A stretch of DNA of 64,000 nt from JAITWN01 sp964437335 (GCA_964437335.1 CAYTGL010000011.1:1-64000); one strand, 5' to 3'. Numbered from the stretch's first letter, positions 33,769 through 43,221 are shown. Program-made: numbers and translations. Notes: generated from the letters alone by a model not told the origin.

Positions 33769-35551
33769 TCCAATCACACTGTCGTTTCCGACACTCTGCT
33801 CTCTCTTGTCGAACAGCGCCTTTGAGAAGGACGTTGAATTCGCATTAGAACTGGCTTCATCGAACACCTTGGAGCAAGACTTGCGGATTTTGCTAGAAGA
33901 AAAGGCTTTTGACTTGAACGATTTGATGTGGGGTGTTCTTTGTACGGCACTACTACAACATAACGATCCGGGGACAGTGGCACTTGAATCGAATCTTACG
34001 GCAATTGTTGCTGCCGTTGGAATCGACGAGGCTCGTAAAGCCTATCGTAACAAACTCCTGGTCAATTGCGAGGACACGCTAGAGGACGCTCGTTATGAAA
34101 TCGCTGTGACAGCACAACTTTGTCGAATACTTGATGCTGGATCAATACGCCTTGAATATCCCATCCCCGGCTCGAAGAACAATTCGGACGTGTTCGGAAC
34201 TCTTGATGGCGAGTCAATCCGAATTGAAGTGACGGTACTTCATGAGTGCCTTCCGCCGGCTGCTGATCTCGATTTGGATGACGTTGTTCGTGCTGCCACA
34301 ATGGACTCCGGATTCATTGTCAATTTGAATCGAGTGCTTGCAAATCAAGACCATGCGGAAAGAGTGCGCTCAATAATTGAGCTTCTGCACGAATCACACA
34401 TGAAAGCAGAAGGCGAGTATCAGGAAATTGACCGTTTGCCTTTCGAGTGGCGAGGCGGAGCATATCACTGTGAGCGACGAGAGTCTCCCATAAAGACCAT
34501 TCAATTCGATCTGCCTGTTGAAACTCGACAGATCATTCATCCTGTTTTTACCAGAAGCACCACACCACCGCACATCAAAAAAGATTTTGAGCAACCCGCT
34601 GGAGTTACGTCACTATTTGACGTCCCACGGAACCCCGATACGCACAATGATAATCCTCTAAGTACAAAAGTTCGGCAAATGCTCGATGCTAAGCGTCGGC
34701 AATGTGAAGACGGCGTTGTCAATATAGTTGCCTTGTGTAACCCATTGCCATTCCACGACAGAAAAGTCGCAAGTGCGGTGTATGGCGTGCCAATGGTTAT
34801 CGTTCCCTACGATGAAGACGAAACCGGGATGCGACATTTTAAGGAGACACTTGTCCGAAGAAATCACAAGGCCCCGTTCTCGCCCGACAACGTGATGAGC
34901 GATGACGAACGAGAAGAGTTTCTTGAGCCGTTTAGAAAGCTATCAGGGGTGTGGCTGTTTCGCTTGGGAATTTATGCCAGAAGTCAGCTATTGCCTAATT
35001 TCAACGCCGCTCGGACGATCCCGGACAAGCTCGTTGATTTCTTGTCCGTTAAAGAAATCGCTACACCTGCTCCTCTCGAACCTAGCGAATGCACTGTCGA
35101 ATTGGCGGGCCTCAGCAATGCGAACGACGGAGTGCCTGCGATGGCTGATGACTATGTCACTGTATGCCGCAGCTACGAACAGGCGAGAAATGCATTGGCA
35201 GAACTTAGGAGAACTGGCGTGCCTTTTTCGGAGCTTGAGTCAAGGCTCGACCAGCTCAAACGCACTTCCGATACACAGGGACAAGCATTCTGCGAGCCAA
35301 TCGAAGAGGAATGGGCCATTAGTTTTGTGCTGGAGTGTGGCGGCTTTCCCCAAGCTGATGCATGCCTTAGCTCCTGGGCAATGGAGAATGGCATTGTAAG
35401 TCCAGTGGAAGATCGCCGGCGGTGGATCGAAGAGAACGCATACTTTCGCTGGTTAAATGAGTGCTATCACCACGGCAATGATGTGCGACACTGGTACGAG
35501 GCCGAAATTGCATACGGCGAAGTCCACCCCGAGGGCAAGGGGGCGGAGTAG
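33758..35551 (+). CDS. unknown 597-aa protein, possible nuclease core
   Basis: ATG 33758 has GAGG eight bases upstream. No family is recognised. Residues ~118-165 (AVTAQLCRILDAGSIRLEYP, NSDVFGTLDGESIRIEVTVL) have the spacing of a PD-(D/E)XK core (D in SDVFG, E-x-T in place of E-x-K), so a nuclease is possible but the lysine is missing. The middle has CNPLPFHDRKVASAVYGVP and VPYDEDETG; the C-terminal ~150 residues are helical. The codon use and AT content are like other defence genes here. It stands alone on its strand, followed by a terminator about 260 bases downstream. Confidence 0.6.
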   Translation: MTASPITLSFPTLCSLLSNSAFEKDVEFALELASSNTLEQDLRILLEEKAFDLNDLMWGVLCTALLQHNDPGTVALESNLTAIVAAVGIDEARKAYRNKLLVNCEDTLEDARYEIAVTAQLCRILDAGSIRLEYPIPGSKNNSDVFGTLDGESIRIEVTVLHECLPPAADLDLDDVVRAATMDSGFIVNLNRVLANQDHAERVRSIIELLHESHMKAEGEYQEIDRLPFEWRGGAYHCERRESPIKTIQFDLPVETRQIIHPVFTRSTTPPHIKKDFEQPAGVTSLFDVPRNPDTHNDNPLSTKVRQMLDAKRRQCEDGVVNIVALCNPLPFHDRKVASAVYGVPMVIVPYDEDETGMRHFKETLVRRNHKAPFSPDNVMSDDEREEFLEPFRKLSGVWLFRLGIYARSQLLPNFNAARTIPDKLVDFLSVKEIATPAPLEPSECTVELAGLSNANDGVPAMADDYVTVCRSYEQARNALAELRRTGVPFSELESRLDQLKRTSDTQGQAFCEPIEEEWAISFVLECGGFPQADACLSSWAMENGIVSPVEDRRRWIEENAYFRWLNECYHHGNDVRHWYEAEIAYGEVHPEGKGAE

Positions 35552-35806
35552 ACTTCGTTTGGAAAGATTCCTGCGTCCAACCAAAGCTGGGACTGCTCGA
35601 AGCTGGCCGCCGAGACGACGGCTGTTGCTAGTGCCCGACTCCGCAGTATACGCTGAGTACGACCTCGCCTTCCGAAGCTGCAATTGTCCGGGGCTTACGC
35701 ATCCCAAATGACCATTGTTCCAGCGAGGTCGGCTTGCTTGCACTTAGCGGAATGGCGGCTATGCTAAACCTCGTCAGCATACCTGCCCCATGCTGGCAAA
35801 ATTTCC

Positions 35807-35837
35807 GCCCCGTTGGCTACTGCCCCGCCAACGGGGC
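35807..35837 (+). terminator. rho-independent terminator
   Basis: GCCCCGTTGG (35807-35816) pairs with CCAACGGGGC (35828-35837), followed directly by TTTTTCG. It lies 255 bases after the 597-residue gene with no gene in between and just ahead of the 123-residue gene, separating the two transcripts. Confidence 0.8.
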
Positions 35838-35930
35838 TTTTTCGTTTGGTGGCTCAGCCCGTTGTCTACCCAAGCTCGTCGCCGTGGTGCGGAGGGCCGA
35901 CCATTAAGTTGCCAAATCAAGGCGAATACG

Positions 35931-36302
35931 ATGACTGATAACCCCCGACTTGTGAGGCTCCAGGGAGACCTACCTAGGTCCGCCCACAGCATTGAGTACA
36001 CGGAAGAGGGGACGCTTGTTGCCGACTTATACGACTTCAGTGAAAAAGCAAATGACATGTTAGGGGGAGACGTCGCCTGGATAATTACGGTTCCCAAAGA
36101 AGCCGTTCCGCAGGTCGTGGCTCTCCTGAAACAGGAATCTGCATTGCAGGACAGCATAAACGAACTGCCGGGGACAACAGACGATCCGATGTTGGACTTT
36201 CTTCCGCTGCTGCCTCTGCAATTTAAGCACATCCCCGACTTCCAGAAATGGCTTGAACGCAATGGCATCTCTTACACTAAGGAACGTGATCCCTGGCCTT
36301 AA
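35931..36302 (+). CDS. hypothetical protein (123 aa)
   Basis: ATG at 35931 is chosen because the open part upstream is Arg/Trp-rich and covers the terminator. AAGGCG lies about eight bases before it. The protein has a beta-rich start (SIEYTEEGTLVADLYDFSE), a helix with WIITVPKEAVPQVVALLKQE, and an end with LQFKHIPDFQKWLERNGISY that looks like a small domain. No family is recognised. It is convergent with the AlpA-like gene (gap 22 bases). Confidence 0.55.
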   Translation: MTDNPRLVRLQGDLPRSAHSIEYTEEGTLVADLYDFSEKANDMLGGDVAWIITVPKEAVPQVVALLKQESALQDSINELPGTTDDPMLDFLPLLPLQFKHIPDFQKWLERNGISYTKERDPWP

Positions 36303-36324
36303 ATCATTGCAACGATTCCCTGAT

Positions 36325-36696
36325 TTATCTGGGCCATTTCCACTCGCTCATCGGCGGTCCACCTGCGTTTACCCATGCTTGAAGCTCCTCGTAGCTCCAG
36401 CGGACCAGCCGTCCAATCTTGATTGGCTGGGGTATTCTTCCTGTTTGCGTCATCTGCCAGATCGTCCTCGCTGAGACATTGAGGAGCTTCGTTGCTGCCT
36501 TCGTGTCGATCAACAGTCCCTTGTCCTCCGGCATCTTCTGCCCGGCAAGATTCGCATGGTGGGAAGCTCGGAGACGGGCCTCTCGTTGCGGATCGAAGCC
36601 GACAGCGACATTAACTGCCTTTTGAACGATCTCCGACAATGCGGCCTCGAAGCCAGCATCCAGCGTAAACGTGACCTGCATCTGAATTGTTTTCAC
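36325..36696 (-). CDS. AlpA/excisionase-type helix-turn-helix protein
   Basis: This is a 123-residue protein starting at GTG 36696 with GGAGG eight bases upstream. The C-terminal ~55 residues are a MerR-like excisionase helix-turn-helix: LLIDTKAATKLLNVSARTIW, then QMTQTGRIPQPIKIGRLVRW and a closing SYEELQAWVNAG helix. The N-terminal half (MKTIQMQVTFTLDAGFEAAL) is an unrecognised extension. Proteins of this kind act as recombination directionality factors or as activators of island genes. Its distance of 20 kb from the integrase makes the partner uncertain. Confidence 0.72.
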   Translation of the reverse strand: MKTIQMQVTFTLDAGFEAALSEIVQKAVNVAVGFDPQREARLRASHHANLAGQKMPEDKGLLIDTKAATKLLNVSARTIWQMTQTGRIPQPIKIGRLVRWSYEELQAWVNAGGPPMSEWKWPR

Positions 36697-36989
36697 GAGT
36701 CGTCCTCCGAACGTGGGGCGATGGTTCTATTGGCTGAAGTTGCTCAATTCAAACCAAGAACGCAAAAGTCCGCCACCTTGGGTGTGGCCGTGGGGGTTGC
36801 GGTGTGACTTGCGGCTATTCGGCTGGTGTGGAAGACCCACCTGCCCAACACCGGGGGGTGCTCGTTGCGCCCCGTTTCCTCTATGCCAGAACTCCCTACG
36901 CCTCGCTGGGAGCGATCTGCCAGATGTTGGCGTCTTCGGCATTGGCGTGACGATGCGTCGTGGTGTGGCCCTTGCTATTGCAGACAAAA
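36697..36989. other. non-coding gap
   Basis: About 290 bases between the AlpA-like gene and a possible small gene. The open frames are GC-skewed and repetitive in codon content, without ribosome sites; I see no promoter or hairpin I can defend. Confidence 0.4.
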
Positions 36990-37106
36990 GTGCTGCAAGA
37001 CACGAGAGGTGATAAAGTCCTGCATCACATCACGGAGTTGACCGCTGAGGAAATCTTGGCGGTGGTGGATTTATTGGCCAATCGGTCGATTCTTAAGGAG
37101 GAATAG
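36990..37106 (+). CDS. possible 38-residue protein or gene tail
   Basis: A plus-strand frame from GTG 36990 to TAG 37106 ends HHITELTAEEILAVVDLLAN, then RSILKEE, which looks like a genuine amphipathic helical tail. Its 3' end overlaps the end of the convergent PIN_8 gene. There is no clear ribosome site, so it may be the tail of a lost gene. Confidence 0.28.
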   Translation: MLQDTRGDKVLHHITELTAEEILAVVDLLANRSILKEE

Positions 37107-38354
37107 TTTTTGCTTCCAATACTTGAATAAGTCAGTTGTGCTCGGATCAGGAAGAGGGAGTTTCTTTCGGGATGCTACTGGAAACCCCTTTGCCACGTCA
37201 GCAATTAATCGCCTCCGAAGTTGTTCGGGTAGTGATTGGAATATGCCTCTGACCAATTCGATCTCATTGTTCTCGACCAATACGTCGAGATGTTTAATAA
37301 GCAAGTTGTTTCGGCCTCTCTCCATCATAAGGCGAGCAGCCGTAACGAAAGCGCCGACTAATGCTGATGGAGGTTTGTTTGGACCAACAGGATCAAGGGG
37401 CTGTAATTTCCGATATTTCTTGAAGCGTGACATAAGTCCGTGCATATCGTCGTCCACGCTTGCGAAGTCTCGCTCTTCTTGGACCTCCCGCACTTCTTCT
37501 ATAGAGCTATCTTTAACATCGGATTTGAGATAGGTTCGTGCAAATTCTAAGAAGCGTTGGCCGTGGTATAATAAGAAGTCTGACTTTGATGTCTTCGCAA
37601 CGTCACCCACCATTTGCCATGCGGGGCCAATTGTTCTCTGGCCGACCTTCCACCACCAATCATCGTTCTTAGTTTCATTGGTGACAAGTATTATCGGCTG
37701 TCCATTCAAGGTTGCCGCCTGATTCAAAGTCTGTTTCCATAGCAGCCAATCGCCATGTTTTTCGTCGTGCGGTTTGCCTTGGTCTTGGGTTCCGGGTGGA
37801 ATACCTTTGTCGATACGCTTTTTTCCTTCATCGAGCATTGTAGTTCGCTCGTCCTCAGACGGCTCCTTGCCAATCTTGCCATCGAATAAGCTACACACCT
37901 GAGCAAAGACCTCATCCTTACAGGGATCGGTGGTCAAGGCGGTCTTGGTTTCCTCCAGTTTTTGCAACTGTTGCTTAGCAGTATCCTTTAGCGGCTCTGT
38001 AATATCTTCAATCTGGATCAGTGGGTGCCGACGCTTGTCGATTAGTTGCCAGAGTGTGTTGTGGAAATTGTCGCATTCAGTTAGAAGTTTGTCCGTATAT
38101 GTTTTGAAAAGTTTGTGTTGATCTAACAGAACGCCGACTCGGTTCTTTGCGAACTCGTAGGCGACTTGATGGGGAATCCAAAGGTGCTTCTTGAGCGACT
38201 CCAGAATGCCAAGAACATCGTGTCGGGTTTCAGGTGAGTAACGATACAAATCAAGAAGGAAGCTGGTGTCAAAAACGAAAAGTGCTTCCTTCCAGATTTC
38301 CGCCTTTCGCTCATCGGGGACCGGCATGAACTGCGGAAAAAGTTTGTCGAGCAT
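37071..38354 (-). CDS. second PIN_8 (DUF4935)-like protein
   Basis: This is a 427-residue protein counted from ATG 38354 (MLDKLFPQFMP), chosen because the PIN_8 family usually starts with such a stretch; the frame is open to 38414 with another ATG at 38381. PIN motifs are ALFVFDTSFLLDLYRYS, WIPHQVAYEFAKNR, KHGDWLLWKQTL and PIILVTNETKNDDWWWK. The same order is present in the gene at 1602-2879, so the two are distant paralogues in one island. Unlike that one, no partner gene follows; a small convergent frame overlaps its tail. The RNA-nuclease role is from the family, not from direct evidence. Confidence 0.75.
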   Translation of the reverse strand: MLDKLFPQFMPVPDERKAEIWKEALFVFDTSFLLDLYRYSPETRHDVLGILESLKKHLWIPHQVAYEFAKNRVGVLLDQHKLFKTYTDKLLTECDNFHNTLWQLIDKRRHPLIQIEDITEPLKDTAKQQLQKLEETKTALTTDPCKDEVFAQVCSLFDGKIGKEPSEDERTTMLDEGKKRIDKGIPPGTQDQGKPHDEKHGDWLLWKQTLNQAATLNGQPIILVTNETKNDDWWWKVGQRTIGPAWQMVGDVAKTSKSDFLLYHGQRFLEFARTYLKSDVKDSSIEEVREVQEERDFASVDDDMHGLMSRFKKYRKLQPLDPVGPNKPPSALVGAFVTAARLMMERGRNNLLIKHLDVLVENNEIELVRGIFQSLPEQLRRRLIADVAKGFPVASRKKLPLPDPSTTDLFKYWKQKLFLLKNRPIGQ

Positions 38355-38596
38355 TGCAACCCCGTCGAAGTTAATTGGCATGGTCACGTTTTTGCGAGCG
38401 GACCTCGCATACAAAATAGCACGCCACGGTCGATTCGTACGACCAACTCCACCGCCCGAAGTAATTCGTTATGGTTATAACGTGCCTTCCATCAAGGGAC
38501 CAGTTGACCAATCGGCAAATGGGTTCTCGTCCAACGGCACCGCAGGCAGTGCCCCCGCTTTGATTTTGGCGTTCAGCTTCTGGGATAGTCGGAGAA

Positions 38597-39760
38597 TCAT
38601 CGTCGGCGAGCACTCCACGCAGCCATCGAACGGACCCTGCTGTCACTTACGGCAAACTCTCTTCGATTCAGAACCTTGCCAGCCAAGCTCTTGATCTCAG
38701 CCACCATTTTGCCACCACGTGAGATGGTCAGCAGGATGTAGGTGTCTTCGGCAGCGAGGAATTTCGAGTGCGGGTCAGGATACTGGCTACCCTTGCCGCT
38801 GAGCGAAGTGTTGTAATACGCCAGCCCGTCCACCTCCGCCAACTCGGCAAAATAGCCGAAGCCTGTAATGCAACAGGTGCCTCGACGAAACAGCTCGTGC
38901 CATTGTTTCTGAGCCTGATTGCGAATGCTGGAATTCCGCTCGTTGTACAGCGTGACGACCGAGCCAGGCATGAGCTGCTCATACCAGCGGAATTGCTCGG
39001 AATCCTCGCCAAACGGATGGCAGGTCTGCCAGGTGGTTCCCAAGTCGGAAATGTGGTTGAAATCCAGGGCGATGAACCGCAGATCGAACTCAGGCACATC
39101 AAAGTGCCATTTCCATTCGTCCCCAGGCAGTTCAAAGAAGCGACGGAAGGCGGTTGCCTCGATATCGTAAACCGGCTCGGCTGGCGGTTTGCTTCCCCGA
39201 CGCCGCACTTCTCGGTCGTGGTTACCCAAGACAGGCATGAAGGGCGTCGAGCGGAATAACGCCGGATACGCATCGATCAGCTTCGCATACGGCTCAATGC
39301 AATCGATGTTGCCCTCGCCGCACGTTTGCCAAATGCTGGCAATGTTGTCGCCTGCCGTCAGTAGCAGGTGAACGTCTTCTTTCAAAAGCGCCGACAAGTC
39401 AGGCTTGCCCTGCCAATCGGCGACGACAGCCACCTGCAGATCGTTGGTGGGATAAGCCTTGAATGTTGCATCCACTGACCGCTGGGTGCCGGTGCTGACC
39501 GAGTAATGGTAAGTGGCGTCTCGATGCTTCAGTGGAATTTCAACGTGGTGCAGCGTTGTGCTTTCTTCGATCCGCACCGTTTCGCCGTAATCTGCGGTCA
39601 AGCCAAAGCTCACCACGGAGTCACCCGGCTTGTCGGTCATCCAGTTCACGACGATTTTGCTGGGATCGTTAGACTTGTGCGTCAGCTAAATCCGCTGGAT
39701 GTTCGCAGCTTCGGCAGCGGAGGCGAGCGAGATGGCAAGAAGGAATAGGAAGCACTTCAA
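38597..39760 (-). pseudogene. metallophosphoesterase with premature amber codon
   Basis: TTG 39760 has GAGG seven bases upstream and starts a signal peptide (KCFLFLLAISLASAAEAA). After NIQRI comes an in-frame TAG at 39688-39686, then the same frame continues LTHKSNDPSKIVVNWMTDKP and a complete purple-acid-phosphatase-like N-domain and metallophosphoesterase: VVADWQG, LLTAGDN, VLGNHDRE and a later FGYFAELAEVDG. In related proteins a Trp is expected at the stop, so TGG to TAG is the likely lesion. Internal restart at ATG 39649 would give 350 residues without export signal. The extreme C-terminus is repeated at 42474-42545. Confidence 0.75.
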
Positions 39761-40103
39761 AGGCAATCCTCGATTTTGGGGCGTTGCATGATCGCACAGC
39801 GGTGATTGGACCATCGAATTATGACGACTTTCCAGTCGCATTTGACCCCTGACTCATTTTTATCCGATGCCGGCCCATTTTGCCCATTGAATACAACAGC
39901 GTTCGAATCGGCGAAATTCCACGTTACGAGTATCCTTCACATGGCCGCCCACGGACTTGTTGATCGATACGTGGATGACCTGCTCAACCCGTTTGATTCA
40001 ATGGTGGTACTGCGGTAGATTCCTTCCAGTGGAGAGACGGTTGACGTGCGGCATTCGTTTGCCAGCGGCGTCCCTTCAAGCAATCAATCTGGAAACCGCA
40101 CCA
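39761..40103. other. gap upstream of cold-shock gene
   Basis: About 340 bases between the divergent phosphoesterase and cold-shock genes. No coding sequence with a ribosome site. Cold-shock genes often have long 5' leaders, so part of this may be its untranslated region. Confidence 0.4.
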
Positions 40104-40301
40104 ATGGCCGAAGGCACAATTAAGAGGTTAACCGACAAGGGGTTTGGATTCATCAATACAGGTGGTGCAAAAGACCTCTTCTTCCACTCGTCGAATGTCG
40201 AGGGAACGACGTTCGAGCAACTGCGTGAAGGCCAGAAGGTTTCTTATACCGAAGCCCGCAGCGACAAAGGGCCATGTGCTGAGAACGTCAAGCCGGTGTA
40301 G
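40104..40301 (+). CDS. cold-shock domain protein
   Basis: This is a 65-residue protein beginning MAEGTIKRLTDKGFGFINTG, with the RNA-binding RNP-1-like KGFGFI and RNP-2-like LFFHSSNVEG motifs of the CspA family. It binds single-stranded RNA/DNA as an RNA chaperone in the cytoplasm. ATG 40104 is picked by homology; the ribosome site is weak. The family's usual 65-70-residue length is met. It is unclear whether the gene belongs to the island cargo or was brought with a chromosomal fragment. Confidence 0.88.
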   Translation: MAEGTIKRLTDKGFGFINTGGAKDLFFHSSNVEGTTFEQLREGQKVSYTEARSDKGPCAENVKPV

Positions 40302-40458
40302 CTCCGCTGCCTGACTGACTATGCCCGAGGCTTCACCTGCACACCTCCGCAGTAAGGCAGCGCAGTCGCAATGAATCTTAAGAGCAGCGAAGTGCCCAGC
40401 TAGTCCTGTTCTGCCCAGCGTGCAAGAAGTGCGGCATGGAGCCTGATACACACCCAGA

Positions 40459-41280
40459 TCAATCGAGAAACGCCACCGAAGCCATTGCCCTCGACTGGCT
40501 TTCGGTGTTCATCGCCACTCGATGCCAACCATCCAGATGAATCGTGGCGTGGTCGGCATGCGAAACGGCTCCCCGAACGAACACGGTTGGGTCACGCTGC
40601 ATCGTCTGCCAATTCCACTTGGATGCAGTAGAGTTCTGCTTCAACAGGGCCTTGTACTCTGTCTCCGTCAGTCCATTCGGGTACTGTCGGGAAACGTAAA
40701 CGGTGGTTCCGCCCATCCGATACAACCGTTCGCACGTGTGCGGCTTGCCCCTCCCTCGGCGTAGCGGCTCATTGTGAAGGACCATCTTCTCGTCGGCCAC
40801 GACACCGGGAGCCGGTACAAAGAACCATTCACCTTGGCGAATGAATGTGTCGGTCTTGCGGCGGTGGCGCTTCTTCCGCTTGCCCTTTTTCCCGCTTTCC
40901 AGGCTGCGAACGAACTCGGGTTTGAGGGCTTCCTTGGCAGTGACGACGCTGCTGACGGCAGCACGCTCAGGCACTCCGGCGACGAACCAATGTCGTTCGT
41001 CGTGCCCGCAGAGGAACTTGTCCTTGATGTCAGGAGCGTGAGGATGTTCGGCAGGCTGCCGAACCATCAAGAGCAAATGGCGATCCTTCGGCTGCACGTC
41101 GAGAACTTCGACCTCGGCGTCATCATTGGCCTGGATGTCGAAGAATTCTCCTCGACGGTCGTGGCCGATGTCGATCACCACGGGACCGGCAGCGGGCCGC
41201 CAGCGGTTCTGCACCAGCGGGCGCACCTTGGCACGAGCGCCGAGCTTCTCGAATTTGTGTTGAATGAGAATTGCGTCCAT
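40459..41280 (-). CDS. hypothetical protein (273 aa) head-to-head with ARPP-1 gene
   Basis: The start ATG at 41280 gives MDAILIQHKFEKLGARAKVR; the frame is open further to 41409, across the promoter area. The protein has two conserved-looking halves: GPVVIDIGHDRRGEFFDIQ and LLLMVRQP with GHDERHWFVAGVPE, then GEWFFVPAP, HNEPLRRGRGKPHTCERLYR, TVYVSRQYPNGLTETEYKAL and FVRGAVSHADHATIHLDGWH. The last His-rich stretch is reminiscent of metal-binding enzymes but is not matched to a family. It faces the ARPP-1 gene over a 141-base gap, so the two may be divergently co-regulated. Confidence 0.65.
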   Translation of the reverse strand: MDAILIQHKFEKLGARAKVRPLVQNRWRPAAGPVVIDIGHDRRGEFFDIQANDDAEVEVLDVQPKDRHLLLMVRQPAEHPHAPDIKDKFLCGHDERHWFVAGVPERAAVSSVVTAKEALKPEFVRSLESGKKGKRKKRHRRKTDTFIRQGEWFFVPAPGVVADEKMVLHNEPLRRGRGKPHTCERLYRMGGTTVYVSRQYPNGLTETEYKALLKQNSTASKWNWQTMQRDPTVFVRGAVSHADHATIHLDGWHRVAMNTESQSRAMASVAFLD

Positions 41281-41421
41281 GCGGTTATGGACATGAGCAG
41301 GGGCAGGGAGGTTCGCTCGAAATTGACTTTGAAACCTGGCGTCCGAAGAATCCCATCGGCGAACCTCTCGTCTCACCCACGTGTCTTTGACTGGTTCCAG
41401 TCCGGTCAAAAGGAGACTGCC

Positions 41422-42333
41422 ATGTCTGTCGCTCTTCCCAAGCTGCGTGTAGGCGATCCCCTACGCCACGAAGCCCTTATAGTCTTTCCGCTCTTTTCCG
41501 AACAAGATGGTGAGGTTGATTACCGCTTGTCGGATGAAGCCTTGGCCGAGCAGTCTCTCCTGGTCGAAGAAGTTAGCGAAGGCGGTTCCGTGCCTGACCT
41601 CCTGGTGGAGAATAAGGGTGACGTTCGAGTCCTGTTCCTAGAGGGTGAAGAACTTGTGGGGGCAAAGCAAAACCGAATTCTGAATACGTCAGTTCTGGTG
41701 GCCGCCCACACCAAGATCAAGATCCCCGTATCCTGCGTGGAGCAGGGTCGGTGGGGCTACAAATCTCGATACTTCGGGTCGAGTGGCTCTCATTCTCCCT
41801 CGAAGCTGCGTCGGGCGCTCAAGGGGTCGGTGAGCAAGTCAATCAAGGAAGAGCGAGGCTACCGATCCGATCAGGCCGAAGTTTGGAAGGAAGTCGCCTG
41901 CCTGCACGCTGCTCATGCTGTTGATTCTGGAACAGGGGCCATGTCGGACGCTTTCGACACCTACCAGGAGCGCATCGCCTCGTATCGGGAGCAGCTGAAT
42001 TACGCCGAAGGGGCTTCTGGTGTTGCCGTGGCCATTGGAGATCGAGTGGTTTCCATTGATCTCTTCGATAAACCGGCGACTTGCCGCAAGGTTTGGGACC
42101 GGCTGCTCTCGGGTGCCGTGTTCGATGCGCTGGAAGCCGGTCAAACCGACAACGTTGCCTCGGCAGCAGATGTGGAACAGCTTTTGGCGGCTGCTGGCGA
42201 TCTGTCCTGGGAGCAATCCAAAGCGGTTGGAGAGGGCGTCGAGTACCGGGCCGAGTCCAAGCGAGGCGACCACGCTTCGGCCCTCGCCTTCGAGGACACA
42301 TTGGTTCACAGCAGCGTGCTGTCGGCGGGGTAA
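41422..42333 (+). CDS. ARPP-1 (DUF6569) family protein
   Basis: This is a 303-residue protein from ATG 41422, selected because AAGGAG lies six bases upstream; the frame is open for 650 bases further but that part is the reverse of the neighbouring gene. Family blocks are visible: ALIVFPLFSE, DYRLSDEALAEQSLLVEEV, VLFLEGEELVGAKQNRILNT and IKIPVSCVEQGRWGYKSR. This corresponds to the ARPP-1 domain, associated with ADP-ribosylglycohydrolase and phosphatase genes and thought to take part in NAD or ADP-ribose related functions; the activity is not proven. It is divergent from the 273-residue gene. Confidence 0.78.
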   Translation: MSVALPKLRVGDPLRHEALIVFPLFSEQDGEVDYRLSDEALAEQSLLVEEVSEGGSVPDLLVENKGDVRVLFLEGEELVGAKQNRILNTSVLVAAHTKIKIPVSCVEQGRWGYKSRYFGSSGSHSPSKLRRALKGSVSKSIKEERGYRSDQAEVWKEVACLHAAHAVDSGTGAMSDAFDTYQERIASYREQLNYAEGASGVAVAIGDRVVSIDLFDKPATCRKVWDRLLSGAVFDALEAGQTDNVASAADVEQLLAAAGDLSWEQSKAVGEGVEYRAESKRGDHASALAFEDTLVHSSVLSAG

Positions 42334-42473
42334 TAGGCAGGGCAGGCTTTCGGTCATCGTCTCTCGCCGTCCTTCGGCGTTGCCTCGACGAGAAGCGAGG
42401 CGAGCGGGCCAGGGCAGGCTGGAGAACGCCATGCTTTGTAACGTATGCTGATCCCTGTTGCCGGTCTCACTCT

Positions 42474-42545
42474 AAGCCAAACTCTCTTCGATTCCGCACC
42501 TTGCCAACCAAGCTCTTGATTTCAGCCCCCATCTTGCCGCCACGT
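42474..42545 (-). repeat. relic of metallophosphoesterase C-terminus
   Basis: About 70 bases closely match 38650-38720, the last codons of the phosphoesterase gene. On the minus strand they read RGGKMGAEIKSLVGKVRNRR followed by EFGLE and a stop, against RGGKMVAEIKSLAGKVLNRR in the other copy. Only the tail is present, directly downstream of the SGNH hydrolase gene. Confidence 0.75.
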
Positions 42546-42558
42546 GCAGTTAGTCCTC

Positions 42559-43221
42559 TCACCGCAATTGCTGCGACACGCTTTCAGCCACTTGTTTCGC
42601 CAGAGCTTTATTTCCTTTTGCATTGAAGTGAACTCCATCCGTGGATTGCCAGTCCGCATGGTCTTTCACCAGTTCGAACAGGTCGTTCGTCGAAACGCCA
42701 TTTGCCTTCATGATCTCAGCGGCAAGCTTGTTCCGCACTTTGACCCGATCCGTTCGTTCAGCGAAGGTTTGCAAGTCCGTCTTCTCACGCACTGGCGTCG
42801 TGGTTGCCCAGATTAGGTGGGCACCGTTCGAATGCTCTTTCACGGCGGCAACGGTCTTGGAAAGTCCATCTCGGTATTGCTCTTCCGTATAGCCCCAGCC
42901 ATGCAGACCATTGTTGAAGTGGATTGCAGCGAACTTGTACTGCTTGAGCAGCAGCAGGAGATCGTCATTGAACGTGGGATCGGACACACATTTCGAGGTG
43001 GTAAGGCGTGCGCAGTAAGCTTTCCCGACAAGATGTTTTTCGACACCGCCAAAATATCCTCTGGTGATCGAATCTCCCACAAACAGAACTCTGGGAAGAT
43101 CGTCTTTGTCAGCATCCGTGATCCAAACGTCGATCCACTCGATTCGTTCACGTATCGGTTCAGCAGCCGGCAAGGAATGGCACATTGCCAACAGGGACAA
43201 CAAAGTGCAGAAATACTTCAC
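42559..43221 (-). CDS. exported SGNH/GDSL hydrolase
   Basis: This is a 220-residue protein starting at GTG 43221 with AAGGGAACC upstream. Residues 1-20 are a signal peptide (KYFCTLLSLLAMCHSLPAAE). The SGNH blocks are VLFVGDSITRGYFGG (catalytic Ser), a Gly-containing block, HFNNGLHGWG (Asn) and STDGVHFNAKGNKALA (Asp and His). It should act as an esterase or polysaccharide deacetylase outside the cytoplasm. Together with the broken phosphoesterase it looks like a metabolic cargo of planctomycete type rather than defence. All four catalytic blocks appear intact. Confidence 0.82.
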   Translation of the reverse strand: MKYFCTLLSLLAMCHSLPAAEPIRERIEWIDVWITDADKDDLPRVLFVGDSITRGYFGGVEKHLVGKAYCARLTTSKCVSDPTFNDDLLLLLKQYKFAAIHFNNGLHGWGYTEEQYRDGLSKTVAAVKEHSNGAHLIWATTTPVREKTDLQTFAERTDRVKVRNKLAAEIMKANGVSTNDLFELVKDHADWQSTDGVHFNAKGNKALAKQVAESVSQQLR

